Assembly (NCBI GenBank): GCA_035640715.1
Contig: DASQVO010000003.1
Location: forward strand, 1-6,145
DNA: 6,145 nt
Direction of reading: 5' to 3'
Source: DASQVO01 sp035640715
GTDB lineage: Bacteria > Actinomycetota > Actinomycetes > Streptosporangiales > Streptosporangiaceae
This document shows positions 1 to 5,239 of the stretch, one piece after another. The stretch's first letter is position 1, and each line of letters starts with the position of its first letter. The position numbers and the translations under genes are program-made. The notes below the pieces were generated by a model that worked only from the letters and a program-made list of their open reading frames with translations, was not told where the DNA came from and ran no database searches.

Positions 1-67
1 TCTATGAAGGCTCAGCGCGTCTATCTAGTCCCGCATCCGCGCTGCACTCCGCGTCGCAGTGTCTCAC
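1..67 (+). repeat. Direct repeat copy A (partner at 6069-6135)
   Basis: Bases 1-47 align without gaps to 6069-6115 with about 41 of 47 identities by hand count. The longest identical blocks are GGCTCAGCGCGTCTAT and ATCCGCGCTGCAC. After a diverged stretch, GTCTCAC matches again at exactly the same offset (61-67 against 6129-6135). The repeat probably continues to the left of the window. The right-hand partner lies directly beside a broken tRNA gene, which suggests that both copies derive from integration-site sequence. The copies are too diverged to be recent recombination products. Confidence 0.75.
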
Positions 68-192
68 CGCGTCCCGGGCCGCGCTGCCTGTCCATGGCGT
101 CTCTACTACACGCGTTACTACACCGGAGCTGCCATCAGCACGAGCCAGCCGGCCGGAACGCCCATCTGGCGCGCCACGATCTGCGGCCCCAT

Positions 193-248
193 GGCAGACG
201 ATCACATTGGATGACCACGCCCCTCCATCAGCCCGCTCATGGCAAACC
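193..248 (+). repeat. 56-bp dispersed repeat, copy 1 (partner at 4611-4666)
   Basis: This segment aligns without gaps to 4611-4666 with about 43 of 56 identities by hand count. It begins with an identical 12-mer (GGCAGACGATCA) and ends with a nearly identical 20-bp block around CTCATGGCAA. The partner lies at the junction between two transposase remnants, so this copy is probably also a leftover of an insertion-sequence end. Similarity stops sharply on both sides. Confidence 0.6.
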
Positions 249-274
249 AGCCCCTCCCACCGGCACGTTCAGGG

Positions 275-289
275 ATGAGAAGTTCTCAT
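275..289. promoter_or_regulatory. Perfect palindrome ATGAGAA-G-TTCTCAT
   Basis: Two 7-bp arms are perfectly complementary around a single central G. The shape is that of a dimeric regulator binding site, but no gene start lies next to it: the nearest coding sequence, the hydrolase, ends at 394. It may be a leftover operator from a lost gene or part of a degraded mobile element. I assign no regulator. Confidence 0.35.
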
Positions 290-331
290 TGGACACCGGA
301 ACACGGACCCTACAGCTGGACGACATGCTGA

Positions 332-359
332 CGCGCGTCGGCGATGAGGCCGACGCGCG
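332..359 (-). terminator. Hairpin terminator downstream of the hydrolase gene
   Basis: An 11-bp perfect GC-rich stem (332-342 with 349-359) closes a 6-nt loop (GATGAG). It lies 34 nt beyond the hydrolase stop codon in the direction of transcription. There is no T-tract, which is common for actinobacterial terminators. Confidence 0.65.
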
Positions 360-393
360 CCTGGCGTACCAGATGTCCTTCCCCCAGCCGCGG

Positions 394-2052
394 CTACAGC
401 TTGAGCCGCAAGCCGGATGAGGCAGTGGCCGAAGCAGTCGCCGAAGCGGCGGGCTGGGCACCGGGCGGGCCGGCCATCGGCTGCATCCCCTGACAGGTCC
501 CGTTGTCCGGGTTCCCGGTGTCGAAGTACGCGACGACGTGCGCCGCGCACTCCGGAACGAACGGCACCGACCCGTGCACGAAGTCCTCGACGGTCAGCAC
601 GTTCCCGCCGATCGCGTCCTGCATCTGCCAGACCCACGGATACGGCGTCGAGGTCTCGTACTTGTGCCCTGACATCTCTAGCGAGCCGCTGCTCCGCCGC
701 AGCTGGAACGTCTGCACCGGGAGTGTCCAGCCCGCGCAGGTCGGGCGCAGCGCCGTCATCTCGCCGGTGATCGGGTTGCGGCGGAGGTTCCGCTCGTACT
801 CGTTCCACAGCGGCTCGAAGGCGCGCGAGCTGGTGTCTTCGTTGCACAGGTAGGCCTGGCCCGCCGTGTTGTTGAAGCCCGCCGGGGCACCCGACGGCGG
901 CTGCGGCGGGGGGCCGCCCGGGCCACCGACGACGTCCTTGACGACCTGGGGCGCGGGGCCGCCGTTCGTCGCGGTCGTCAAGGCGTGCAGAATGTCGGCG
1001 GCCTGCGGCCATTGGAGGTTGTTCGCCGAGGCCAGGAATGCGATGAAGCCGCCGCCGAGCGGCCCCGGGATGTCGGAGAACTGCCAGGGGTGCGCGTCCG
1101 CGGCCTGGCGCATCGCCAGCACCGTCGCCTGCACCTTCGCCGCGGTGTCGCCGAGACCGTAACTGCTGTCGTGTGCCGCCAGCCAGTCCGCGAACAGGGC
1201 GAAGTCCTGCTCGGTGGCCTTCGCCGAGTAGTCGAACCGGTAGGCGAGGTCGTGCGCGCGGGGCGAGACCACGCTGTCCAGCCACATGCGGCCGATCGTC
1301 TCCGGGAACATGCTGCGGTAGACGGCGCCGAGCTGAGTCCCCCACGAGGCCCCGAAGTAGCTCATCTGCTTCTCGTGCAGAGCGCGCCGGATCTGGTCGA
1401 GGTCGCGCGCGGCGTTCGCAGTGGTCAGCTGCGACAGGAACTCGGGGTTCGAGGACGAGCAGGCCGCGTTCTGCTTGGCCTGGTCGTCGTACATCTGCTC
1501 CAACTCGTCCTTGGTCAGCTGCTGCGTCGACGGCGTCGTCGGGCCGCCGGGCCCGGCCTGCGGGCAGTCCCAGGACGTGCTGTAGCCGACGCCGCGCGGG
1601 TCGAAGCCGATGAGGTCGTAGCGGTCGTTGAGCTGGGCGTGGGCCGGGCTTTCGAGCACCAGCGTGATCGGCATCAGGTAGCCGCTGCCGCCCGGGCCGC
1701 CGGGGTTCATCGCCAGGCTGCCGAGGCGGTGTGCCTGGTCCCTGGCCTTGAGCCGGGTGAACGCGACGGTGATGCGCTTGCCTTCGGGGTGCCGGTAGTC
1801 CAGGGGCACGCTGACGGTGCCGCATTCGGTCCGTGCCCACAGGTCGCGGAACTTCGAGTAGTCCTGCGGCCGGATGCGCAGGTAGTCGAGAACCGCGTCG
1901 GAGTATTGCGGGCAGGGCTGCCAGTTCACGGTCGGCGACGACGCCGCGGGTGCCGGCGCGGCGTGGGCGGTGGTCACGAATCCGAAGCCGGTGATGCTCA
2001 GCCCGATCCCGGACACGGCCGCCAACGCCGCCGTTCGCTTGCTGTGACTCAA
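394..2052 (-). CDS. Secreted alpha/beta-hydrolase, tripeptidyl-aminopeptidase-like (S33, SlpD/E/Tap type)
   Basis: This 552-residue exported enzyme should remove short peptides from protein N-termini outside the cell, as Streptomyces Tap/SlpD/SlpE peptidases do. The TTG start at 2052 is chosen because GGAGGG lies 3 nt upstream and a signal peptide follows directly: SHSKR, a hydrophobic core, then AHA|AP with cleavage near residue 31. There is no lipobox, so it is probably released. Oxyanion-hole motif NPGGPGGSG is at 116-124, FDPRGVGYS at 150-158 and nucleophile elbow GASWGT at 234-239 (Ser236). The C-terminal TAP-type domain has STPY at 468-471 and VHG at 492-494 (His493). The usual catalytic Asp of the D-P-x-T-P motif is Glu466 here (ETSTP). 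Eight cysteines fit extracellular disulfides. A Pro-rich insert lies at about 377-390 and an Ala/Ser/Thr-rich tail after about 525. It is transcribed divergently from a two-component system, its likely regulator. The fold is secure; the exact substrate is not. Confidence 0.9.
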   Translation of the reverse strand: MSHSKRTAALAAVSGIGLSITGFGFVTTAHAAPAPAASSPTVNWQPCPQYSDAVLDYLRIRPQDYSKFRDLWARTECGTVSVPLDYRHPEGKRITVAFTRLKARDQAHRLGSLAMNPGGPGGSGYLMPITLVLESPAHAQLNDRYDLIGFDPRGVGYSTSWDCPQAGPGGPTTPSTQQLTKDELEQMYDDQAKQNAACSSSNPEFLSQLTTANAARDLDQIRRALHEKQMSYFGASWGTQLGAVYRSMFPETIGRMWLDSVVSPRAHDLAYRFDYSAKATEQDFALFADWLAAHDSSYGLGDTAAKVQATVLAMRQAADAHPWQFSDIPGPLGGGFIAFLASANNLQWPQAADILHALTTATNGGPAPQVVKDVVGGPGGPPPQPPSGAPAGFNNTAGQAYLCNEDTSSRAFEPLWNEYERNLRRNPITGEMTALRPTCAGWTLPVQTFQLRRSSGSLEMSGHKYETSTPYPWVWQMQDAIGGNVLTVEDFVHGSVPFVPECAAHVVAYFDTGNPDNGTCQGMQPMAGPPGAQPAASATASATASSGLRLKL

Positions 2053-2206
2053 GTTCCCTCCATATTCGAGGCCTGATGGTCTGTCTGCCTCCAGATCTAC
2101 GCGCCGGACGACAACAGGAGCTTCACGGCCACTGTTATCGGTTTGTTGCCGCCAGGCGCCGATACTGGGTCGGGCAGACGGGAGTACGACCGGGAGGTGG
2201 TGGGGG
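2053..2206. promoter_or_regulatory. Divergent promoter region with inverted repeat TATCGG-N17-CCGATA
   Basis: These 154 bp must hold the promoters of both the leftward peptidase gene and the rightward kinase-regulator operon. A perfect 6-bp inverted repeat (2136-2141 and 2159-2164) lies near the middle and is the best visible candidate operator. Ribosome binding sites are clear on both sides: GGAGGG for the peptidase (2056-2061, minus strand) and GGGAGG for the kinase (2192-2197). I could not find a convincing -35/-10 pair with normal spacing on either strand, so promoter positions are left open. Confidence 0.45.
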
Positions 2207-3388
2207 GTGTCGATCGCTTGGCGTCCGCGCACGATCCGGATGCGCCTGACGCTCCTGTACGCCTCGCTCTTCCTCGCTTCCGGGATCGCGCTGCTGGCCA
2301 TCGCGTGGCTGCTGGTCTTCCGCCAGCCGATCCTGGTGACGTTCGGCCCGCCGTCGATGCCGTCACGCGAGGTGACCAGCGGCTCCCCACTGCCAGGCCT
2401 TCCCGCTCTGCCGGACCTGAAGGGCGGGAACATGCTGATCACCCCGACCTGGCACACGGTCCAGGCGGTCTTCGCCGAGTCGCTGGCCGCGCTGGCCGTG
2501 ATGGCCGTCGTGTCCACCGCGCTGGGCTGGATCGTTGCCGGGCGGGTTCTCAGCCCTCTGCGGACTATGGCCGCCAAGACGCAGCACATCTCCGAGCGGA
2601 ACCTCCACGAACGGCTCGCGCTGGCCGGCCCGCGGGACGAGATGACCACGCTCGCGCACACCATCGACGGTCTGCTGTCCCGGCTGGAGCTGGCCTTCGA
2701 GGCGCAGCGCCGGTTCATCGCGAACGCCTCGCACGAGCTGCGGACGCCGCTGGCGATGATGCGGACGTCGATGGACGTCGCCTTGGGCAAGCCGCAGCCA
2801 GCGAAAGAGGTCACGGTGCTCACCGGGAAGCTCCACGAGGGCCTCGACGCCGCTGACCGGCTGCTGGAGGGGCTGCTCCTGCTGGCCCGCGCGCAGAACA
2901 ACGGACGCACGGACGTCTCGGTTCTCGTGCTGTCGGCGCTGGCCGCGTCGGCGCTCGACGCCCGCGCCGACGTGATCGCCGAGAAGAACCTCACCGTGGA
3001 ACGCCAGCTGAATCCGGTCACTGTGCACGGGAACGCGATGCTGGTGACGAGCCTCGTCGAGAACCTCGTGGACAACGCGGTCCGGCACAACGAGCCGGAC
3101 GGCTGGCTCCGGGTCACGACCGGAGCGACCCCCGCGGGCGCGGGCGGCTCGGCGGGCGGTGGCCGGACCCGGGCGCGGCTCACCGTCGAGAGCGGCGGCG
3201 GCGTACTGGATCAGAGCTCTGTAGATCTGCTCGGCCAGCCGTTCCAGCGCCTCGGCGCCGAACGAACGGCGCGGCCAGGCACCGGCCTGGGCCTGTCGAT
3301 CGTGGCGGCTATCGCGGCGGCGCACCACGGAAAGCTCACCCTGCACGCCCGGGCCGAGGGCGGGCTTCGCGCGGAGGTGGAACTGTGA
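2207..3388 (+). CDS. Sensor histidine kinase (HAMP, HisKA, HATPase)
   Basis: A 393-residue membrane kinase that should autophosphorylate on histidine and pass the phosphate to the regulator encoded next. The GTG start at 2207 has GGGAGG 9 nt upstream; an internal ATG at codon 12 lacks a good site. TM1 spans about residues 13-37, a short Pro-rich external loop (about 38-87, with PLPGLPALP) follows, and TM2 spans about 88-112. HAMP occupies about 113-165. The H-box ANASHELRTP carries His176. The N-box ENLVDNAVRHN is at 285-295. The G2 box GTGLGLSIV is at 358-366. The G1 box is degenerate: ESGGG near 328-332 replaces the usual D-x-G-x-G, a variation I recall in other actinobacterial kinases. A Gly/Ala-rich loop (about 306-319) precedes it. 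The small sensor loop argues for sensing at the membrane or through a partner. The gene overlaps the regulator by 4 nt and is read divergently from the secreted peptidase. Confidence 0.93.
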   Translation: MSIAWRPRTIRMRLTLLYASLFLASGIALLAIAWLLVFRQPILVTFGPPSMPSREVTSGSPLPGLPALPDLKGGNMLITPTWHTVQAVFAESLAALAVMAVVSTALGWIVAGRVLSPLRTMAAKTQHISERNLHERLALAGPRDEMTTLAHTIDGLLSRLELAFEAQRRFIANASHELRTPLAMMRTSMDVALGKPQPAKEVTVLTGKLHEGLDAADRLLEGLLLLARAQNNGRTDVSVLVLSALAASALDARADVIAEKNLTVERQLNPVTVHGNAMLVTSLVENLVDNAVRHNEPDGWLRVTTGATPAGAGGSAGGGRTRARLTVESGGGVLDQSSVDLLGQPFQRLGAERTARPGTGLGLSIVAAIAAAHHGKLTLHARAEGGLRAEVEL

Positions 3389-4101
3389 GGGTCCTGGTCG
3401 TGGAGGACGTCCGCCGCCTCGCCGACGACATCGCCGAGGGGCTGCGGGACCAAGGCATGGCCGTCGACGTCACCTACGACGGTCTGACCGCCGCCGAGAA
3501 GACCGCGGTGACCAGCTACGACGTCGTCGTCCTGGACCGCGACCTGCCCGGATTGCACGGCGACGTGCTGTGCCGGCAGATCACCGCCGCCGAGCAGCCC
3601 GCGATGGTCATCATGCTCACCGCCGCCGGCTCGCCCGGCGACCGCGTCTCGGGCCTGACCCTCGGCGCCGACGACTACCTCCCCAAACCATTCCACTTCC
3701 CGGAGCTGGTCCTGCGCGTCCGGTCCCTGGCCCGGCGGCGGCCGTCGGCCAAGCCGCGGATCCTGCGGGCCGCGGGCATCGAACTCGACCCGGCGCTGCG
3801 GACCGCGGTACGGCTCGGGCGGCCGCTGCGGCTGTCACCGAAGGAGTTCGAGGTGCTGGCGGCGCTGCTGACGGCCGCCCCGATGCCGCTCAGCGCCGAG
3901 CAGCTGCTGGAGAGGGTCTGGGACGAGAACACCGACCCGTTCACCAAAACGGTTCCCGTGACCGTGGCGCGGCTGCGGCGCAAGCTCGGCCCGCCCGAGG
4001 TAATCGTCACGGTCGCTGGTGCCGGGTATCGGATAGGCGACGGAGCGGACGGCGCCGGCAGCGAAGGCGAAGGACGGGGCCGCTCGCCCGACGGGCCCTG
4101 A
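3385..4101 (+). CDS. OmpR/PhoB-family response regulator
   Basis: A 238-residue DNA-binding response regulator, the likely phosphorylation partner of the upstream kinase. The GTG start at 3385 overlaps the kinase stop codon (GTGA), with GGAGG 7 nt upstream inside the kinase gene, so translation is coupled. The receiver domain covers about residues 1-117, with acidic pocket Glu7/Asp8, phospho-acceptor Asp51 in VVLDRDLPG, Thr79 and Lys101 in LPKPF. The winged-helix output domain covers about 127-217, with the family-typical RLSPKEFEVLAALL, the recognition-helix region TVARLRRKLG and the wing TVAGAGYRIG. The last 20 residues are Gly/Glu/Arg-rich and probably disordered. Kinase-before-regulator order is the reverse of the commonest arrangement. 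The probable target is the divergent promoter region at 2053-2206; autoregulation would be expected but is inferred. Confidence 0.95.
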   Translation: MRVLVVEDVRRLADDIAEGLRDQGMAVDVTYDGLTAAEKTAVTSYDVVVLDRDLPGLHGDVLCRQITAAEQPAMVIMLTAAGSPGDRVSGLTLGADDYLPKPFHFPELVLRVRSLARRRPSAKPRILRAAGIELDPALRTAVRLGRPLRLSPKEFEVLAALLTAAPMPLSAEQLLERVWDENTDPFTKTVPVTVARLRRKLGPPEVIVTVAGAGYRIGDGADGAGSEGEGRGRSPDGP

Positions 4102-4117
4102 CCCGGCGGAGGGCCCG
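4092..4117 (+). terminator. Hairpin overlapping the response-regulator stop codon
   Basis: CGGGCCCT (4092-4099) and AGGGCCCG (4110-4117) form a perfect 8-bp stem with a 10-nt loop. The stem includes the T of the TGA stop codon at 4099-4101. It lies at the end of the kinase-regulator operon and has no T-tract. Confidence 0.6.
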
Positions 4118-4234
4118 GAATCGGTGACGGACTCAACGGTGCCCCGACACGGACGCCAGGCCCCCGTTAGGGTCGATGTGTGACTTCTGCGTTCAGTGAG
4201 AAGCTGTGTCGCGGCTCAAGATCGGATTCCATAG

Positions 4235-4610
4235 CGGGCAGCTCGGCGGGTCATCAGGATGATCGCTGACCAGCGCACCATCGCTTCGGAGTGCTCCGGC
4301 AGCCGCGCCAAGCTGTGGGCCGCCGGCCTCGGTGCGATCGGTGACCTGGGCTTCACCGCCCTGGACGACGACCCCAACCGCCCGATGATCATCACCGTGA
4401 AGCGGGCCGCCCGCAACAAGCCGCTCACCGGAGCCCAGGAGGCGAATAGGCTGGTCGGCCGGGAAACGCGCCGCCAATGAGCACGCCTTCTCCGGTCTCA
4501 AGAACTGGCGGATCCTCGCCAAGGTCCGGATGAACGCCCGCCACGGCACTGTCCTCCTGCGAGCCCTGATGATCCTGACCCGGGCACAGGTCACCGCTGA
4601 TCCAACAGGC
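4235..4610 (+). pseudogene. IS5-like DDE transposase remnant, truncated and frameshifted
   Basis: This is the C-terminal part of a DDE transposase of the type common in Streptomyces IS5-group elements. The first frame is open from 4235, with its first ATG at 4259, and reads through GAIGDLGF, likely holding the second catalytic Asp, to NRLVGRETRRQ and a stop at 4478-4480. The second frame continues the same protein: AANEHAFSGLKNWRIL, with the likely catalytic Glu in NEHAF, then VRMNARHG and LLRALMILTRAQV. Removing one A from the AAA run at 4464-4466 restores RERAANEH, the expected family sequence, so a single-base insertion explains the break. The N-terminal helix-turn-helix and first catalytic Asp are missing: a stop at 4232-4234 closes the frame upstream. 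Shift direction and lack of an intact start argue for decay rather than programmed frameshifting. Family recognition is from memory of typical sequences. Confidence 0.75.
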
Positions 4611-4666
4611 GGCAGACGATCAAGGCCGATGATCATGGCCCGCTACCAGCCCACTCATGGCAACCC
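4611..4666 (+). repeat. 56-bp dispersed repeat, copy 2 (partner at 193-248)
   Basis: It starts immediately after the last recognisable codons of the IS5-like transposase and ends where the IS6-like remnant begins, so it marks the seam between two decayed elements. It contains the 8-bp palindrome ATGATCAT within GGCCGATGATCATGGCC. About 43 of 56 bases match the copy at 193-248, without gaps. Confidence 0.6.
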
Positions 4667-4800
4667 GGTCCGCGCGGATCCTCGCCGCCGGTCACGCCTT
4701 CATGCAGAACCTGCGCCGCGGCCACTACGACATCGCCACCGACATCCCCAGCCGCCACCGGCTCCGCGTGGCATTCGACGACCTCGCGCTCGCCATCTGA
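4657..4800 (+). pseudogene. IS6-like transposase, C-terminal 47 codons only
   Basis: The frame from 4657 to the TGA at 4798-4800 encodes a 47-residue tail with SARILAAGHAFMQNLRRGHY and VAFDDLALAI. This resembles the C-terminus of actinobacterial IS6-family transposases, which end in similar GHAFVQNLRRGHYEL and AFDELAxAI blocks. The catalytic DDE core is absent, and the reading frame differs from the IS5-like remnant just upstream. An IS26-like terminal repeat 50-63 nt after the stop supports the family call independently of the protein. The ATG at 4657 is probably fortuitous: this is a truncated end, not a small gene. Confidence 0.7.
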
Positions 4801-4808
4801 ACCCAGCG

Positions 4809-4827
4809 GAGCATCCGGATCATGCTC
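4809..4827 (+). terminator. Small hairpin after the IS6-like transposase stop
   Basis: GAGCAT (4809-4814) pairs with ATGCTC (4822-4827) across a 7-nt loop, 8 nt after the transposase stop codon. The stem is short, so a terminator role is only suggested by position. Confidence 0.35.
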
Positions 4828-4849
4828 CGACCCTGTTCAGGGAAGGTAC

Positions 4850-4863
4850 AACGCAACAGTGCC
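4850..4863 (-). repeat. IS26-like terminal inverted repeat (right end)
   Basis: Read on the minus strand from 4863, the sequence is GGCACTGTTGCGTT. The terminal repeat of IS26, the archetype of the IS6 family, begins GGCACTGTTGCAAA, so the first 11 bases agree. It points outward from the transposase tail at the spacing expected for the right end of such an element. No matching left end is present in the window. Confidence 0.7.
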
Positions 4864-5038
4864 GCTCGTTCTACCCGGACCATGGGCAAGCTCATGGTGT
4901 TCGAGCCCACCAGGACGCGGTCACAGACCGGACATGCCGCGCTCCCGTGTCGCGCGCATATAGCAATCCTCGCATCGTTCGCCTCACGCGAGCCCGGGTG
5001 CGACACTAGACGCCAGAGACCCGGCATAGGAGGTGGCG
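4864..5038. other. Non-coding upstream region of the toxin-antitoxin pair
   Basis: I see no gene here. Open frames run through on both strands but lack ribosome binding sites and recognisable products. The region should contain the toxin-antitoxin promoter and operator. A weak inverted repeat, CTCGC (4969-4973) and GCGAG (4988-4992), is the only symmetrical element I noticed near the gene start. A clear AGGAGG lies at 5028-5033. Confidence 0.4.
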
Positions 5039-5239
5039 GTGACCACGAGCGGAGCCGGGCACGCGGAGTATCCCGTGCCGGATGACAACGTTTCAGTCGA
5101 GGAGCTTGCCCGCCGCCAGGGCGTCGAGCCAGTCAAGTCCGTCGATGACATGGCCCGCCCCGGGCTGTTCGAGTCGGACCAGGAATGGGAGGAGTTCCTG
5201 GCTGACCTGTATGCGTCCCGGCACTCTGGCCTGGCGTGA
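5039..5239 (+). CDS. Putative VapB-type antitoxin
   Basis: A 66-residue acidic protein read as the antitoxin of the PIN-domain toxin that follows. The GTG at 5039 is preferred because AGGAGG (5028-5033) lies 5 nt upstream; the in-frame GTG at 5033 overlaps that site. The first 15 or so residues look disordered. SVEELARRQGVEPVKSVDDM (19-38) resembles the ELAxxQGVxPV segment of many small actinobacterial antitoxins found beside VapC genes. The C-terminal part, DQEWEEFLADLYASR (47-61), is an amphipathic helix likely to wrap and block the toxin active site. I see no clear AbrB, ribbon-helix-helix or Phd domain, so DNA binding is unproven. The stop codon overlaps the toxin start by 4 nt, giving the coupled translation typical of such pairs. 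The function call rests mainly on gene context. Confidence 0.8.
   Translation: MTTSGAGHAEYPVPDDNVSVEELARRQGVEPVKSVDDMARPGLFESDQEWEEFLADLYASRHSGLA

Larger units (their letters stand above)
1..393. other. Non-coding left flank with repeats and hairpins
   Basis: I see no convincing gene here. A frame stays open on the plus strand from base 4 to 420, but it has no ribosome binding site, its predicted product is Arg/His/Pro-rich without a recognisable fold, and it runs antisense into the end of the hydrolase gene. The stretch holds a direct repeat shared with the right edge of the window (1-67), a 12-bp-period tandem repeat of TACTACAC (104-111 and 116-123), a 56-bp repeat shared with the transposon remnants (193-248), a 15-bp palindrome (275-289) and a strong hairpin (332-359). 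Confidence 0.6.
4657..4863 (+). mobile_element. Right-end fragment of an IS6-family insertion sequence
   Basis: The fragment comprises the end of the transposase gene and its non-coding tail up to the inverted repeat at 4850-4863. The rest of the element, including its left inverted repeat, is missing from the window. The fragment begins within the repeat that follows the IS5-like remnant, so an insertion followed by deletion, or a rearrangement, removed the left part. Confidence 0.65.

Noticed and set aside
4..420. Possible 138-residue plus-strand gene at the left edge
   Set aside because: It crosses repeat sequence, the palindrome and the terminator hairpin, overlaps the hydrolase end, lacks a ribosome binding site and has no recognisable features.
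985..2076. Long plus-strand open frame opposite the hydrolase
   Set aside because: It encodes a Val/Arg/Gly-rich sequence without domain motifs, has no ribosome binding site and mirrors the codon pattern of the real gene on the other strand.
394..3183. A 929-codon minus-strand open frame that fuses the hydrolase to a long antisense extension through the kinase gene
   Set aside because: The extension upstream of 2052 lies opposite the clear kinase coding sequence and has no recognisable domain. The signal peptide and ribosome binding site place the true start at the TTG at 2052. The open frame is a product of high-GC codon use.
4541..4556. GGCACTGT on the plus strand, considered as the missing left terminal repeat of the IS6-like element
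   Set aside because: Similarity stops after eight bases, and the site lies inside the coding sequence of the IS5-like transposase, so the match is probably by chance.
4530..5009. Apparent 159-residue plus-strand gene
   Set aside because: Its first 25 or so codons are the end of the IS5-like transposase. The rest runs out of frame through the IS6 remnant and its terminal repeat, so it is a chance open frame across two dead elements.
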